64,000 nucleotides of DNA from Mycobacterium kyogaense (GCF_003254575.1 NZ_QJUA01000024.1:1-64000); one strand, 5' to 3'. Positions 37,804 to 46,604 are shown, counted from the stretch's first letter. Made by a program: numbers and translations. The notes: a model not told the origin generated them from the letters alone.

Positions 37804-39219
37804 GTGACGACGTCCGGTCCCTTCTCCCAGACCTTTTGGGAATCCACTCGCCACCATCTGTCCTTGATGCACGGGTGGCTGCCCGTGGTCGTGCAGGTTC
37901 TGGCGTTCGTTGCCCTGGTGACCGCCATCGGCTGGCGCACCCGCCGCTGGCGGCTGGTGTGGCTGCCGTGGTCGGCGGTGATCGGGGTGATGCTGACCGT
38001 CGGCGCGTACTGGTACACCGAGACCGCGGGAGTGGCCGACGACTCCAACCCGGCGCCTCAGACGCTGTGGGTGTGGATCGCGTTGTCCGGTATTGCGGTC
38101 GGCGTGCTGGTATCGGGGTGGCGTGATGCGCAGTGGTGGCGTCGAGCGGTGGCGCTGGCAGCGGTTCCGCTGTGCGCCCTGTGCGCGGGGCTGGCGCTGA
38201 ACCTGTGGACGGGCTACTTCCCCACCGTGCAGACCGCGTGGAGCCAGCTCACCGCGGGCCCGCTGCCGGACCAGACCGATCAGGTGACGGTCAAGGCGAT
38301 GCAACGCACCCACACGATCCCGATCAAGGGCAGCGTCGTACCGGTCGACATCCCCGACACCGCATCGGGTTTCAAGCACCGCGGCGAGTTCGTCTACCTG
38401 CCGCCCGCCTGGTACGCCACGGATCCGGCGCCTGCGCTGCCGACGGTGATGATGATCGGCGGGGAGTTCAACACCCCCGCCGACTGGATGCGCGCCGGCA
38501 ACGCGATCAAGATCCTCGACGACTTCGCGGCCGCACACCACGGCGTCGCTCCCGTGGTCGTGTTCGTCGACCCGGGTGGCGCGTTCAACAACGACACCGA
38601 ATGCGTCAACGGCTCGCGCGGCCAGTCGGCCGACCACCTGACCCGCGATGTCGTGCCCTACATGAGGGCGAACTTCGGCGTCAGTGCCGCCGCGGCGAAC
38701 TGGGGTGTGGTCGGCTGGTCGATGGGTGGCACCTGCGCGGTGGATCTGGCGGTCATGCACCCCGACATGTTCAGCGCGTTCGAGGACATCGCCGGTGACC
38801 TCGCTCCGAACTCCGGCAACCAGGCCCAGACCGTCGCCCGGCTGTTCGGCGGCAACAGCGCCGCCTACGCGTCGTTCGATCCGAGCACGGTGATCACCCG
38901 GCACGGCCCGTACCACGGGGTGCAGGGCTGGTTCGACGTGAACGGACCGGTGCCCGGGTCGGGAACCGGTAAGCCGAACGACCAGGCGGTCGCCGCGTCG
39001 ACGCTGTGCTCGCTGGGCAGCAAGGCGGGTATCGACTGCGCGGTGGTCAACCAGCCCGGCAACCACGACTGGCCGTTCGCCTCCACCGCGTTCGCGACCG
39101 CGCTGCCGTGGATGGCCGGCGCGATCGGCACCCCGGGGGTGCCGCCGGCGGCGCTGCCGGGTGGCCCACCGGCGCCGCCCCCACCGGCGGCGATGGTGGA
39201 GAAGACGGCCGCCCGCTGA
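37804..39219 (+). CDS. membrane-anchored alpha/beta esterase (Rv1639c-like)
   Basis: This 471-residue protein has four N-terminal membrane helices. An outer hydrolase domain of the esterase D/mycolyltransferase type follows, with GWSMGG near residue 303 as nucleophile elbow and NHDWPF near the end as a likely His. Its C-terminus is a proline-rich tail. GTG 37804 has GGTGGAG just before it; the long open frame upstream overlaps lysX. Downstream of lysX by 47 bp, it may share its transcript and work on envelope lipids; that is inference. Confidence 0.87.
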   Translation: MTTSGPFSQTFWESTRHHLSLMHGWLPVVVQVLAFVALVTAIGWRTRRWRLVWLPWSAVIGVMLTVGAYWYTETAGVADDSNPAPQTLWVWIALSGIAVGVLVSGWRDAQWWRRAVALAAVPLCALCAGLALNLWTGYFPTVQTAWSQLTAGPLPDQTDQVTVKAMQRTHTIPIKGSVVPVDIPDTASGFKHRGEFVYLPPAWYATDPAPALPTVMMIGGEFNTPADWMRAGNAIKILDDFAAAHHGVAPVVVFVDPGGAFNNDTECVNGSRGQSADHLTRDVVPYMRANFGVSAAAANWGVVGWSMGGTCAVDLAVMHPDMFSAFEDIAGDLAPNSGNQAQTVARLFGGNSAAYASFDPSTVITRHGPYHGVQGWFDVNGPVPGSGTGKPNDQAVAASTLCSLGSKAGIDCAVVNQPGNHDWPFASTAFATALPWMAGAIGTPGVPPAALPGGPPAPPPPAAMVEKTAAR

Positions 39220-39242
39220 CGTGGGTCGGTAGCGTGGGGAGC

Positions 39243-39503
39243 ATGCCCGAGGACCCGTCCGCCCCCTCCGCACCCGCCGACAGCGGTTACACCGACGACG
39301 GGGTGCCGACGTACGACGCGGTACGCGAGAAGATCGAGAACCGGTACGCGACCTCGCTGGGTTCGGCCGAGCTGGCCGCCGAGACCCCGGAGGGCCGGAC
39401 CGTGGCCGAGCAGTACGACGCGCGCCAGCGTGCCGCGGCAGAGCGGCTGGCAGAGATCCGGAAGTCCATGCGCGGCGATGAGGCCGACAAGAACTCTCAG
39501 TAG
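39243..39503 (+). CDS. small conserved protein (Rv1638A-like)
   Basis: This 86-residue acidic protein has VPTYDAVREKIENRYATSLGSAELA and a helical, charged C-terminus (YDARQRAAAERLAEIRKSM). It has no signal peptide. The position after the esterase and before the uvrA region matches Rv1638A. Function is unknown. It marks the left edge of the accessory block, as the next core gene is uvrA 9 kb on. Confidence 0.8.
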   Translation: MPEDPSAPSAPADSGYTDDGVPTYDAVREKIENRYATSLGSAELAAETPEGRTVAEQYDARQRAAAERLAEIRKSMRGDEADKNSQ

Positions 39504-39506
39504 CTC

Positions 39507-40637
39507 TCAGTAGTCGGCGTCGGCGGCCAGGAGCTCGGCCACGAAGGCGTCCGCGCCGGAACGGGCGAGCCGCGATCGCGCGACCGCGCGCACTCGCTCA
39601 CGCTCCGAACGGGATTCGCCGGCATCTCCCTTCACGACACCGGCACCCACGACCACCGTGGCCGATGACCAGTCGTGGTCCCAGGCCGCGTCCTCGGTCA
39701 GGGGGTCGCCGCCGTCGAAGAGCGGCACGGTGGCCACTCCTGTCGCGTCCAGCGTGCCGGCGCCGCCATAGCCCGCGCAGCTGAACCGGACCGGGATGCC
39801 GTCGGGCGACGCGGTGCCCCACACCTCGGCGCGCACCACCGCCGCCACCGTCGTCCCCGACGACTGCACCGACCAGGCGACGGTGTCCTCGGCGGCGTCG
39901 AAGAGTCCGGGTGGTACCGCCGACCAACGCACCGAGTCGCGCCCCTCGGCGATGGCCTCCCCCGGCCGGACTTGCCGCGCATCCGATCCTGCTACGAGCG
40001 CAAAGTCGTCTCGCCGCCGTTGCGCCGGGACTTCCAGGGTGCCGGGGGACATCACGCCGATGTCCTCGGCGAGCTCGAGACAGGACTGCGCCAGATCGGC
40101 GATGCGTGAATCATCATGGTGGACAAGCACATCGAAAAACGGTGCATGGGGGCGCAGCAGCCCGGCGACATCGGCGTCGAACGCGTCGTCGTCGAAGAAT
40201 TCCTGCGCCGCCTCGGTCAGCACCGCCAGTTCGCCGTCGAGGAGCGCCATGTCGAGGTCGGCGATGCCGTCCCGCCGGCTGGCCGGCCACCAGCGCCGCA
40301 GCCAGTGCCCCACTGCGAGGCGGCGGAGCTCGTCCAGCGAACCGGGCGCGACGACGACATCCGGGAGGTCCGCCACGCTGCCGGACTCGATGCCCGACTC
40401 GGTGCCCGATTCCCCCTCCTGCAGCGCCGTCACCACCGCCGCGTGACCCTCCTGCCCGACGACGCGCCACAGCCATTCGGCGTGCGCGACGTCGGTGAAC
40501 ACGATCTGGGGTTCTGCCTCGGGGGCGTCGACCGGCCAGCTGAGTACCGCACCCGCGACCTCGAGGACCGCCGCCAACGGCGGCGACGGCGGGGTCGGTC
40601 CGGTCGTCCACAGTCCGGCGTCGTTACGCAACTTCAC
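39507..40637 (-). CDS. CHAT-cassette protein 4, unknown
   Basis: This acidic 376-residue protein is the last gene of the TPR-CHAT cassette. Its GTG overlaps the stop of gene 3 (GTGA). The N-terminal 200 residues look helical, with a conserved-looking WLWRVVG and HWLRRWWPASRRDG. The C-terminal 130 residues are beta-rich (VPPGLFDAAEDTVAWSVQSSG, PVRFSCAGYGGAGTL). I do not recognise the family. The longer open frame to 40787 lies within gene 3. It could be a regulator, target or partner of the protease. Confidence 0.8.
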   Translation of the reverse strand: MKLRNDAGLWTTGPTPPSPPLAAVLEVAGAVLSWPVDAPEAEPQIVFTDVAHAEWLWRVVGQEGHAAVVTALQEGESGTESGIESGSVADLPDVVVAPGSLDELRRLAVGHWLRRWWPASRRDGIADLDMALLDGELAVLTEAAQEFFDDDAFDADVAGLLRPHAPFFDVLVHHDDSRIADLAQSCLELAEDIGVMSPGTLEVPAQRRRDDFALVAGSDARQVRPGEAIAEGRDSVRWSAVPPGLFDAAEDTVAWSVQSSGTTVAAVVRAEVWGTASPDGIPVRFSCAGYGGAGTLDATGVATVPLFDGGDPLTEDAAWDHDWSSATVVVGAGVVKGDAGESRSERERVRAVARSRLARSGADAFVAELLAADADY

Positions 40638-41989
40638 GACGCCATGCCTTCCGCACCGAGCATCGCCTTGATGCGTTGGCGATGATCCAGGCTCACGGAC
40701 CGGGCCACCCCGTCGAGCAGCGCACGCACATCGTCGGCGTCCGAGCACGACTCCTGCCAGACGTCGCGACCGTGCAGGCGCGCCCACAGCCGGTTCAGGT
40801 AGGGCCGACGGAAGCAGGCGAGTTCATCGATGACCTGCTGTTGCCGCGGATGCACCGCTGCGCCGTCGGCCAGGTAGCGACGGGCGTGCAGCACGTAGGC
40901 CTCCTTGCGGAGCCGCGCCTGGATGCGCGCTGACAGCCCGTACCGCGGATGGGCGCCGGGCTCCAGCGGTGCCAGATCGGTGGCGACCTCGATGCCTGCG
41001 AGCAGCGTCGCCTGCTTGTCCTCCCCCAGCAGACCCCACGGCGCGGCCGAGCGGTCGACCTCCTCGGCGCACAGCAGCGCGATGTCGGGCAGCTCGTCGC
41101 GGTCCATGCCGCGGCGCAGTGTCGCGCGCACCCGGTCGACCACGCTGCGGTCCAGCGGCCGCTCCCTGTCGATCCGCGTCGCCCGCGTCACCACGGGGCA
41201 GCGTTGGGGTTGGGTCGACGACAGCCCCAGGTCGGCCAGTGACCAGGGCAGGTCCGCGCCCTCGACCCTGGCCGCCGCCCCGAGGTTGTAGGGCGTCGCG
41301 TCGTCGACCAGGGCCGACCACACCCGTGCCCGGGCGGCCCCCGCGGTGTGACCCGCAGCGTCGGCCAGGACGGTGCCCAGGCCTGCGAGGAACGGTTCGC
41401 TGGCCTGCTGCCCGGGGCGGACGTCACGCCATGCCCGGTCGAGCTGCTCGTCGAGGTCCGCGACGACGGCCGGGTCGGCGACATGCGTGTTGAGCAGGTC
41501 GATGGCGGTCCGGTCACGGTCGGCGTGCACCTCGCGCAGCACGCGTTCGGCCTCGGCGCCGTGTGCCTCGCCGGCGGTGACCGCGAGCTCGTAGCAGACC
41601 GGGAAGTACAGCTCTTGGGCGTTGCCCTGGGTGATGCGCAGTCGGCGGCGCTCACGTTTGAGCATCTCGAACCACGCGGCCGTGTCCCTCAGCGTCGTCG
41701 CCTGCTCGACGATCGCGCGGTGCATCTCGACGGCCACCTCGGCGGGGACCACCGGTGCGGAGAAGCGGGTGTTCACCCGAAGTCGCAGCACCAGGGGGTC
41801 GATGATGCGTTTCACGGTTCGGGTCAGCGGCGCGCCGTCGTCGGCGCTGAGGCACTCGACGCCGGGACCGATCGCCCGCCACGCTGCGTCGATCACCGCG
41901 CGGCGCGGTTGCCGCACGCCCACCGACGGCCCGGCTTCCGCGTTCACGCGAACAGAATAGGAGCTGCGCCGCCTTTCCAGGACGGTCAT
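40634..41989 (-). CDS. CHAT-cassette protein 3, unknown
   Basis: This 451-residue, mainly helical protein overlaps the CHAT protease stop by 4 bp (ATGA) and gene 4 by 4 bp. It is rich in Arg, Glu and Ala. Notable segments are TVKRIIDPLVLRLRVNTRFS, WFEMLKRERRRLRITQGN and LHARRYLADGAAVHPRQQQ. No membrane segment, signal peptide or known catalytic motif is visible. Three or four cysteines are scattered. It may be a component of a CHAT/TPR conflict system; I cannot name its family with confidence. Confidence 0.8.
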   Translation of the reverse strand: MTVLERRRSSYSVRVNAEAGPSVGVRQPRRAVIDAAWRAIGPGVECLSADDGAPLTRTVKRIIDPLVLRLRVNTRFSAPVVPAEVAVEMHRAIVEQATTLRDTAAWFEMLKRERRRLRITQGNAQELYFPVCYELAVTAGEAHGAEAERVLREVHADRDRTAIDLLNTHVADPAVVADLDEQLDRAWRDVRPGQQASEPFLAGLGTVLADAAGHTAGAARARVWSALVDDATPYNLGAAARVEGADLPWSLADLGLSSTQPQRCPVVTRATRIDRERPLDRSVVDRVRATLRRGMDRDELPDIALLCAEEVDRSAAPWGLLGEDKQATLLAGIEVATDLAPLEPGAHPRYGLSARIQARLRKEAYVLHARRYLADGAAVHPRQQQVIDELACFRRPYLNRLWARLHGRDVWQESCSDADDVRALLDGVARSVSLDHRQRIKAMLGAEGMAS

Positions 41990-43188
41990 CGGGCACCGTC
42001 GGTGGCGAACGTGACCAGCGCCGCCCAGTACAGCGGGCTGGCGGTGCCGTCCCCGGCTCGCCAGCGGGCGAGTTGGGTGCGCTGCCAGGCGTTCACCGCC
42101 CGGCCCGCCTCGGGAGCATCGTGCGCGGTGTCGACCGCGATCACCACGTCCCCCATCGGGTCGGCCGATTCCCCTGCGTCACTGCAGAATCGGCGGAATC
42201 CTGCCGTGGTGGGCAACGACCACAGGGTGGCGGTCACCAGGACGGCTCCGTTGAGGATGAGGGCGGCGACGAGCCCGGTGGCCTCGTCGAACCGGTAGTC
42301 CCCGCCCGACGCGCAGGCCAGCAGCGCGACGCGGGCGGGCATCGGCAGGGCCGCGGCCATCAGTTCCCCCGCGCTCAGCGGATCGGGTTCGGCGAGATGG
42401 ATCGCCGCCCGGTCGGCATGGCCGGCGTCCCCGTCGGCGGCCGTCGCGTGTCCGACGTAGAGCAGCCGGCTGGGAGCTGCGCGCAGCTGCGCCGCGAGCC
42501 ATGACCGGTCGGCCTCTGTGCGGCGGAACAGCTCCACGGCGGTTCCGGTCGGCGGCAGCACTTCTCGCCGCTGCATCAGGGCTGAGAAGTGTCGGGTCAC
42601 CGGGTTCTCGGGTGCCGGCCTGCCCAGTACCGAGCCGAGCGCCGAGTCGGGTCGCTGGCCGGGCACCCTCGGGTCGAGGACGAGCAGCGGCGCGCGCTCG
42701 GGGCGCCACGCCGACGGCCGACGCGGCGCGTTCGCGATGTTGGGCGGTGCGGCGAGCAGGATGTCGACCAGCTCGATCAGACGCCTCCCGTCGGCGGGCA
42801 TGGCGAGGATCGACCAGGGCACCTGAGCCAGCCGGGCCGTGGGCGCGGCGAACAGTACGGCACCGGGTTCTGCGGCGCGGTCGACCAGCAACCGCCACGC
42901 CTGCTCCGGCATGAGGGTCTCGCCGAGCACCTCCGCGAGGTGCTGTTCGGCGGCATGCGATGCGAAAGACCCGGCGGTGACGGCGCGTTGCACCGCGTCC
43001 GCGGTGCTCTCCTGCGGTCGCGGATCGGGCAGCGCGTCGGCCAGCAGATCCCGGACGGTGCCCATCGCGGCCTCGTCCATCACCCAGGTCACCGTGGCCT
43101 CGGCACGGCCGACCACCCGCAGGCTGGCGTACGTCGCGACCCCGACATCGGCGTAGCGCAACAGCAGAGCCTCGGCGGTCACGGCCAT
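41986..43188 (-). CDS. CHAT-domain caspase-like protease
   Basis: This 400-residue protein ends in a CHAT (caspase-HetF-associated with TPRs) protease domain, about residues 100-400. The catalytic His is His247 in RLLYVGHATA and the Cys is Cys292 in VALLACASGGD. The typical end SPLYWAALVTFA is present. The N-terminal 100 residues are a small helical adaptor. The ATG at 43188 lies 10 bp inside the TPR gene. CHAT proteases act in regulated cell death and anti-phage defence; here the substrate is unknown, perhaps one of the two coupled proteins. Confidence 0.9.
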   Translation of the reverse strand: MAVTAEALLLRYADVGVATYASLRVVGRAEATVTWVMDEAAMGTVRDLLADALPDPRPQESTADAVQRAVTAGSFASHAAEQHLAEVLGETLMPEQAWRLLVDRAAEPGAVLFAAPTARLAQVPWSILAMPADGRRLIELVDILLAAPPNIANAPRRPSAWRPERAPLLVLDPRVPGQRPDSALGSVLGRPAPENPVTRHFSALMQRREVLPPTGTAVELFRRTEADRSWLAAQLRAAPSRLLYVGHATAADGDAGHADRAAIHLAEPDPLSAGELMAAALPMPARVALLACASGGDYRFDEATGLVAALILNGAVLVTATLWSLPTTAGFRRFCSDAGESADPMGDVVIAVDTAHDAPEAGRAVNAWQRTQLARWRAGDGTASPLYWAALVTFATDGAR

Positions 43189-44771
43189 GTGGACCACTCG
43201 CTCTCGGCGGCGACGACCTCGCGGCCGTAGCGGGTCGCCGCGAGGTCCCGGTACCGGCGCAGCACCAGGTCGCCGCCCGGATCCATGCGCAGCGGCGGCA
43301 GCGCTCCCAGCCGGGTCAGAGGGCCTGCGCCGACCACCGCGCCTCCGGAGGCGACCAGGGCGTACTCCTGGGCGTCCTCGACGGGAACCGTAGGCGTGGC
43401 GGTGTCCGCCCACGCGGCGTTCTCTGCTTCAGGGGCGATGAATGTGCCGCGCGCACAGTGATATTCGATCAATTCGCTGAGCAACTCGGTGTTGCCCCAC
43501 TCCCACGCGACGGCGAAGGCGCCCGCAAGCATGCGGGAGGAGACGTAGGTGGCCCAGCGCATCCGGGCGTCGGCGTCGGCGATCGAATACCGCACGGAGT
43601 CGACCGCCAGGGCGGCGGGGATCTTCAGCTCGGCCGCATCGGCCAGCTTCTGCTCGGCGGTGCCGGGATCGGCCTGAGCCTGGGCGCGCAGCAGGGTTCC
43701 GACATGATCGTCGAGGCGGGCGTATTGCAGCCAGCTGTGTCGGGGCCACCCGTCCAGCAGCGTCCTGGCCTCCTCGACCCGGGCGGTGGCTGCGGCGAAG
43801 TCGCCGCGGAAGATGTCGACCCAGCTGCGCTGCAGCAGGATTCGGTGGATGTGCAGGGGCCGGCCGAGTTCGCGCCAGTGCCGCTCGGCGTGGCCGAGGC
43901 GCTCGTCGGCGTCGTCGTAGGCGCCGACGGAGATCGCGATCAACCCGAAGTAGAGCCAGCACCGCGAGACATCATGGGCCCGAATGTGTTCGGCTATCGC
44001 GGGATAGGCCTCGTGCACGAGCTCCTGAGCCTTCGGCCGGTCGCCCGCGGCCCATGCCGCCGTCGCCCGCTCCAACTGGGTGCGGGAGGTCGCCAACCGC
44101 CAGTTTCGTGCCTTCGCACGCGCCCCTGCCCGGCGCAGCCACGGCTCGGCTTCGGTGAGCCGCCCCGTCTCGACGCAGAAGCGCCCGTACCCGGTGCCCG
44201 CGAGAACCCGTAGCGCATCGAAGGGTTCGCTGCCGTCCCCCGGACCGTCGACCGCGTCGAGCACCTGCTGCCACAGCGGCAGGGATTGCACGTGCAGATC
44301 GTCGTCGCACAGCGCGACCGCGCACAGAATTCGCGCGTAGGTGATCAGGTACGCGTGCTCGGCAGCCAGGTCGGGAGCCGGATCAGCGACCACGCCGGCC
44401 TCCTCGATCAAGGACTGCAGAAGCGTTGCGGCCGTTTCGTGTTCGCCGTGCGCTGCCGCGTAACCGGTGTCCAGGAACAGAGCGCGGCGGGTGTACCGAC
44501 AGATCATGCGCGCGGTTTGCGGATCCGGGGAGGCAAGCGCCGTGTGATGCTGCAGGCAGTCGCGAATTCTCTTCACGGCCTCGGTGACCCCGGCGTAGGC
44601 GGTGCGCACCAGGTAGATCTCGCCCAGTTGGGCGAAGACCTCGAGGGCGAGGTCGTCGCGGTCGGCCTCCTCGATGCGCGGCATCAGCGACAGCAGAAGC
44701 TCTTTGGCGGCTTCCTCGTCGGCGGCGAACGCGAGGTGACGAGCCTCCTCGAGATCCTGCTCGATCGTCAC
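43179..44771 (-). CDS. TPR-repeat protein of the CHAT cassette
   Basis: This 530-residue helical protein begins with IEQDLEEARHLAFAADEEAAKELLLSL and is built of helix pairs. Repeats include TGRLTEAEPWLRRAGARAKARNW, AYDDADERLGHAERHWRELG and GDFAAATARVEEARTLLDGW, a TPR-type solenoid. It is the first gene of the cassette. The GTG at 44771 lies 6 nt behind a perfect TATGAT, so it is probably leaderless. In CHAT systems the TPR protein usually senses a trigger or tethers the protease. No membrane segment is seen. Confidence 0.87.
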   Translation of the reverse strand: MTIEQDLEEARHLAFAADEEAAKELLLSLMPRIEEADRDDLALEVFAQLGEIYLVRTAYAGVTEAVKRIRDCLQHHTALASPDPQTARMICRYTRRALFLDTGYAAAHGEHETAATLLQSLIEEAGVVADPAPDLAAEHAYLITYARILCAVALCDDDLHVQSLPLWQQVLDAVDGPGDGSEPFDALRVLAGTGYGRFCVETGRLTEAEPWLRRAGARAKARNWRLATSRTQLERATAAWAAGDRPKAQELVHEAYPAIAEHIRAHDVSRCWLYFGLIAISVGAYDDADERLGHAERHWRELGRPLHIHRILLQRSWVDIFRGDFAAATARVEEARTLLDGWPRHSWLQYARLDDHVGTLLRAQAQADPGTAEQKLADAAELKIPAALAVDSVRYSIADADARMRWATYVSSRMLAGAFAVAWEWGNTELLSELIEYHCARGTFIAPEAENAAWADTATPTVPVEDAQEYALVASGGAVVGAGPLTRLGALPPLRMDPGGDLVLRRYRDLAATRYGREVVAAESEWSTWP

Positions 44772-44777
44772 CGCGTC

Positions 44778-44783
44778 ATCATA
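44778..44783 (-). promoter_or_regulatory. -10 element of the CHAT cassette (leaderless)
   Basis: TATGAT on the minus strand, identical to the -10 of pheS, ends 6 nt before the GTG of the TPR gene. The -35 region would fall inside the hairpin at 44788-44816. No good -35 hexamer is visible there. Confidence 0.65.
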
Positions 44784-44787
44784 GGAA

Positions 44788-44816
44788 GCGGCGGGCGTGC
44801 CGGGCACGCCCGCCGC
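44788..44816 (-). terminator. 13-bp hairpin after the lipoprotein gene
   Basis: GCGGCGGGCGTGC and its exact complement form a 13-bp stem with a 3-nt loop, 15 bp after the lipoprotein stop. There is no U-tract, which is common for mycobacterial terminators. It covers the -35 region of the CHAT cassette promoter, so it could also act as an operator. Confidence 0.7.
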
Positions 44817-44831
44817 TCGGTCGCGCATGTC

Positions 44832-45317
44832 TCAGCTGCAGGTCACGGTCACCGTGAACGGTTCGGTGATCATGCCGGCCATCGGATTGCTCATGTCGGC
44901 ACCGACCGCCTCGCCGGTGATCGTGTACCGGTCGCCGTCGACCTTGACCTCCGCCGAACCGCTTTTGGCGCCCATCGCGTTGGCGACGGCGAGTGCGTTG
45001 CCGTCGACGACCATGCCGAGCGACTCGACCACCGGGGTAGCCTCGTCGCTCATCACGATGCCCAGGCCCTGCTGACCGCCGATCGCGCCGCTGGCGACGG
45101 TGACCTTGCCACCCTGTTTCACGCAGGTGACCGAGTTCAGGTCCAGTCCCGCCAGATCGGCACCGTCGACCTTGACCTCGGTGTTGCCGCCCCGGGCGAC
45201 CGCGGAGGTGGCCGGCTGGGAGCTACCGGGTGCGGGTGACTCCTTGTCGCTGGAGCAGCCCACCAGCATGGCGGTGCCTGCGGCCAGACCGATCACACCT
45301 GCGACAACTCGTTTCAT
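44832..45317 (-). CDS. LpqH-like (19-kDa antigen family) lipoprotein
   Basis: This 161-residue lipoprotein has signal peptide MKRVVAGVIGLAAGTAMLVGC, with the lipobox Cys at residue 21. A beta-rich domain follows with KVDGADLAGLDLNSVTC and a final TVTVTCS; the two Cys probably form a disulfide. It resembles the mycobacterial 19-kDa antigen family (LpqH). ATG 45317 has GGGAAG upstream; a longer frame to 45410 lacks this. It is an envelope protein; its link to the CHAT genes is only position. Confidence 0.88.
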   Translation of the reverse strand: MKRVVAGVIGLAAGTAMLVGCSSDKESPAPGSSQPATSAVARGGNTEVKVDGADLAGLDLNSVTCVKQGGKVTVASGAIGGQQGLGIVMSDEATPVVESLGMVVDGNALAVANAMGAKSGSAEVKVDGDRYTITGEAVGADMSNPMAGMITEPFTVTVTCS

Positions 45318-45403
45318 CGTTGCTCTTCCCTTCGTCGTACTCCGCCTCGGTGGCGTCGTGTGAGAACAGTGAAAGGGGGCCATCGGGCTACCGATCCCAA
45401 CTT

Positions 45404-45426
45404 CTGTCACCGGCGGCCGCTACGGT
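45404..45426 (+). promoter_or_regulatory. DNA-damage-like promoter of the HTH_42 gene (partial match)
   Basis: CTGTCACCG (45404-45412), then an 8-nt spacer and TACGGT (45421-45426). This keeps the TGTCR core and the exact spacing to TANNNT of the RecA-independent (PafBC-type) promoter seen before uvrA and uvrB, but the GTG part is replaced by CCG. The -10 ends 8 nt before GTG 45435. Confidence 0.45.
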
Positions 45427-45434
45427 CGGCAGGC

Positions 45435-46601
45435 GTGCGCACCATCACCGTCGAGCAGCGCCGGGCCCGCCTGGCGCGACGACACCAGCTGAGCCCGACT
45501 GCGGCGGCGTCGGCGTCGGTAGCCGACGTGACCGAACGTCTTGTCGCCCTGCACGCCACCGACCCCGCAACGCCGTATCTCTCGCTGTGGGCCCGGCTGC
45601 CGGATGTGGCTCGCGATGACGTCGATGCCGCGCTGTACCGGGATCGCTCGGTGGTCAAGCATCTCGCGATGCGCCGGACGCTGTGGGTGGTGCGGCCCGC
45701 GGACCTGCCCGCGGTGCAGGCGGCCGCCAGTGACCGGGTTGCCGCCAACGAGGCGCGGCGGCTGGCCGCCGACGTGGAGCGCGCCAGCGTGGCTGCTGAC
45801 GGCGCAGCCTGGCTGGACGCCGCCGGCGCCGCAGTGCTACGGCATCTACGGGACGAAGGTCCGCGCAGCGCACGCGAGTTGCGTGAGACGTTGGCCGAGC
45901 TCACCGGAACCTACAACCCTGCGCCCGACAAGGCATATGGCGGCGAGGGCCACCTGGCGCCGCGGGTGTTGACGGTGCTGTCGGCTCGCGGTCACATCGT
46001 GCGCGGCGTCAACGACGGCGGCTGGCTGACGTCGCGGCCACGCTGGACGCTCACCGAGGCATGGCTGCCTGGTCTCGCCACCGCCGCAGAGGCCGACGCC
46101 GCCAGCGCCGAGTTGGTGCGCCGCTGGCTGGCGACCTTCGGCCCCGCGACGCTCACCGACATCAAGTGGTGGTTCGGAACGACATTGACGTGGGCTCGAA
46201 AAGCGTTGTCCGCCATCGGTGCCGAGGAAGTGCGACTGGACGGTGGCACCGGGTATGTGACACCAGGCGATGAGGACGAGCCGGATCCCGAGCCGTGGTG
46301 CGCCCTGCTGCCATCGCTGGACCCGACGACGATGGGGTGGTTCGACAGGGACTGGTACCTGGGCCCGCACCGGGCCGAGGTGTTCGACCGCAACGGCAAC
46401 GCCGGGCCGACCGCGTGGGTCGACGGCCGGGTGGTCGGCGCGTGGCGTTCCGACGATGCCGGTCGTGTCGAGCTGGTCCTGCTGGAGAACGTCGGGCGCC
46501 GAGCGGCCTCCGCCCTCGCAGACCGGGCCGCGGAGCTCACGGGCTGGCTCGGTGGTGCGCGGGTCAGTCCCCGGTTCCCGTCCCCGGCCTGTAAGCGCTG
46601 A
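45435..46601 (+). CDS. winged-helix HTH_42 family protein (YcaQ/AlkX type)
   Basis: This 388-residue protein belongs to the HTH_42 superfamily, whose members YcaQ and AlkZ are DNA glycosylases that unhook crosslinks. It starts VRTITVEQRRARLARRH and shows the family core LHATDPATPYLSLWARL, MRRTLWVVRP and LLPSLDPTTMGWFDRDWYLG. The usual catalytic QxQ/QxD pair is replaced by HAT, so activity must be taken with care. GTG 45435 fits the -10 before it. A role in alkylation or crosslink repair is an inference from family and promoter. Confidence 0.82.
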   Translation: MRTITVEQRRARLARRHQLSPTAAASASVADVTERLVALHATDPATPYLSLWARLPDVARDDVDAALYRDRSVVKHLAMRRTLWVVRPADLPAVQAAASDRVAANEARRLAADVERASVAADGAAWLDAAGAAVLRHLRDEGPRSARELRETLAELTGTYNPAPDKAYGGEGHLAPRVLTVLSARGHIVRGVNDGGWLTSRPRWTLTEAWLPGLATAAEADAASAELVRRWLATFGPATLTDIKWWFGTTLTWARKALSAIGAEEVRLDGGTGYVTPGDEDEPDPEPWCALLPSLDPTTMGWFDRDWYLGPHRAEVFDRNGNAGPTAWVDGRVVGAWRSDDAGRVELVLLENVGRRAASALADRAAELTGWLGGARVSPRFPSPACKR

Positions 46602-46604
46602 CCC

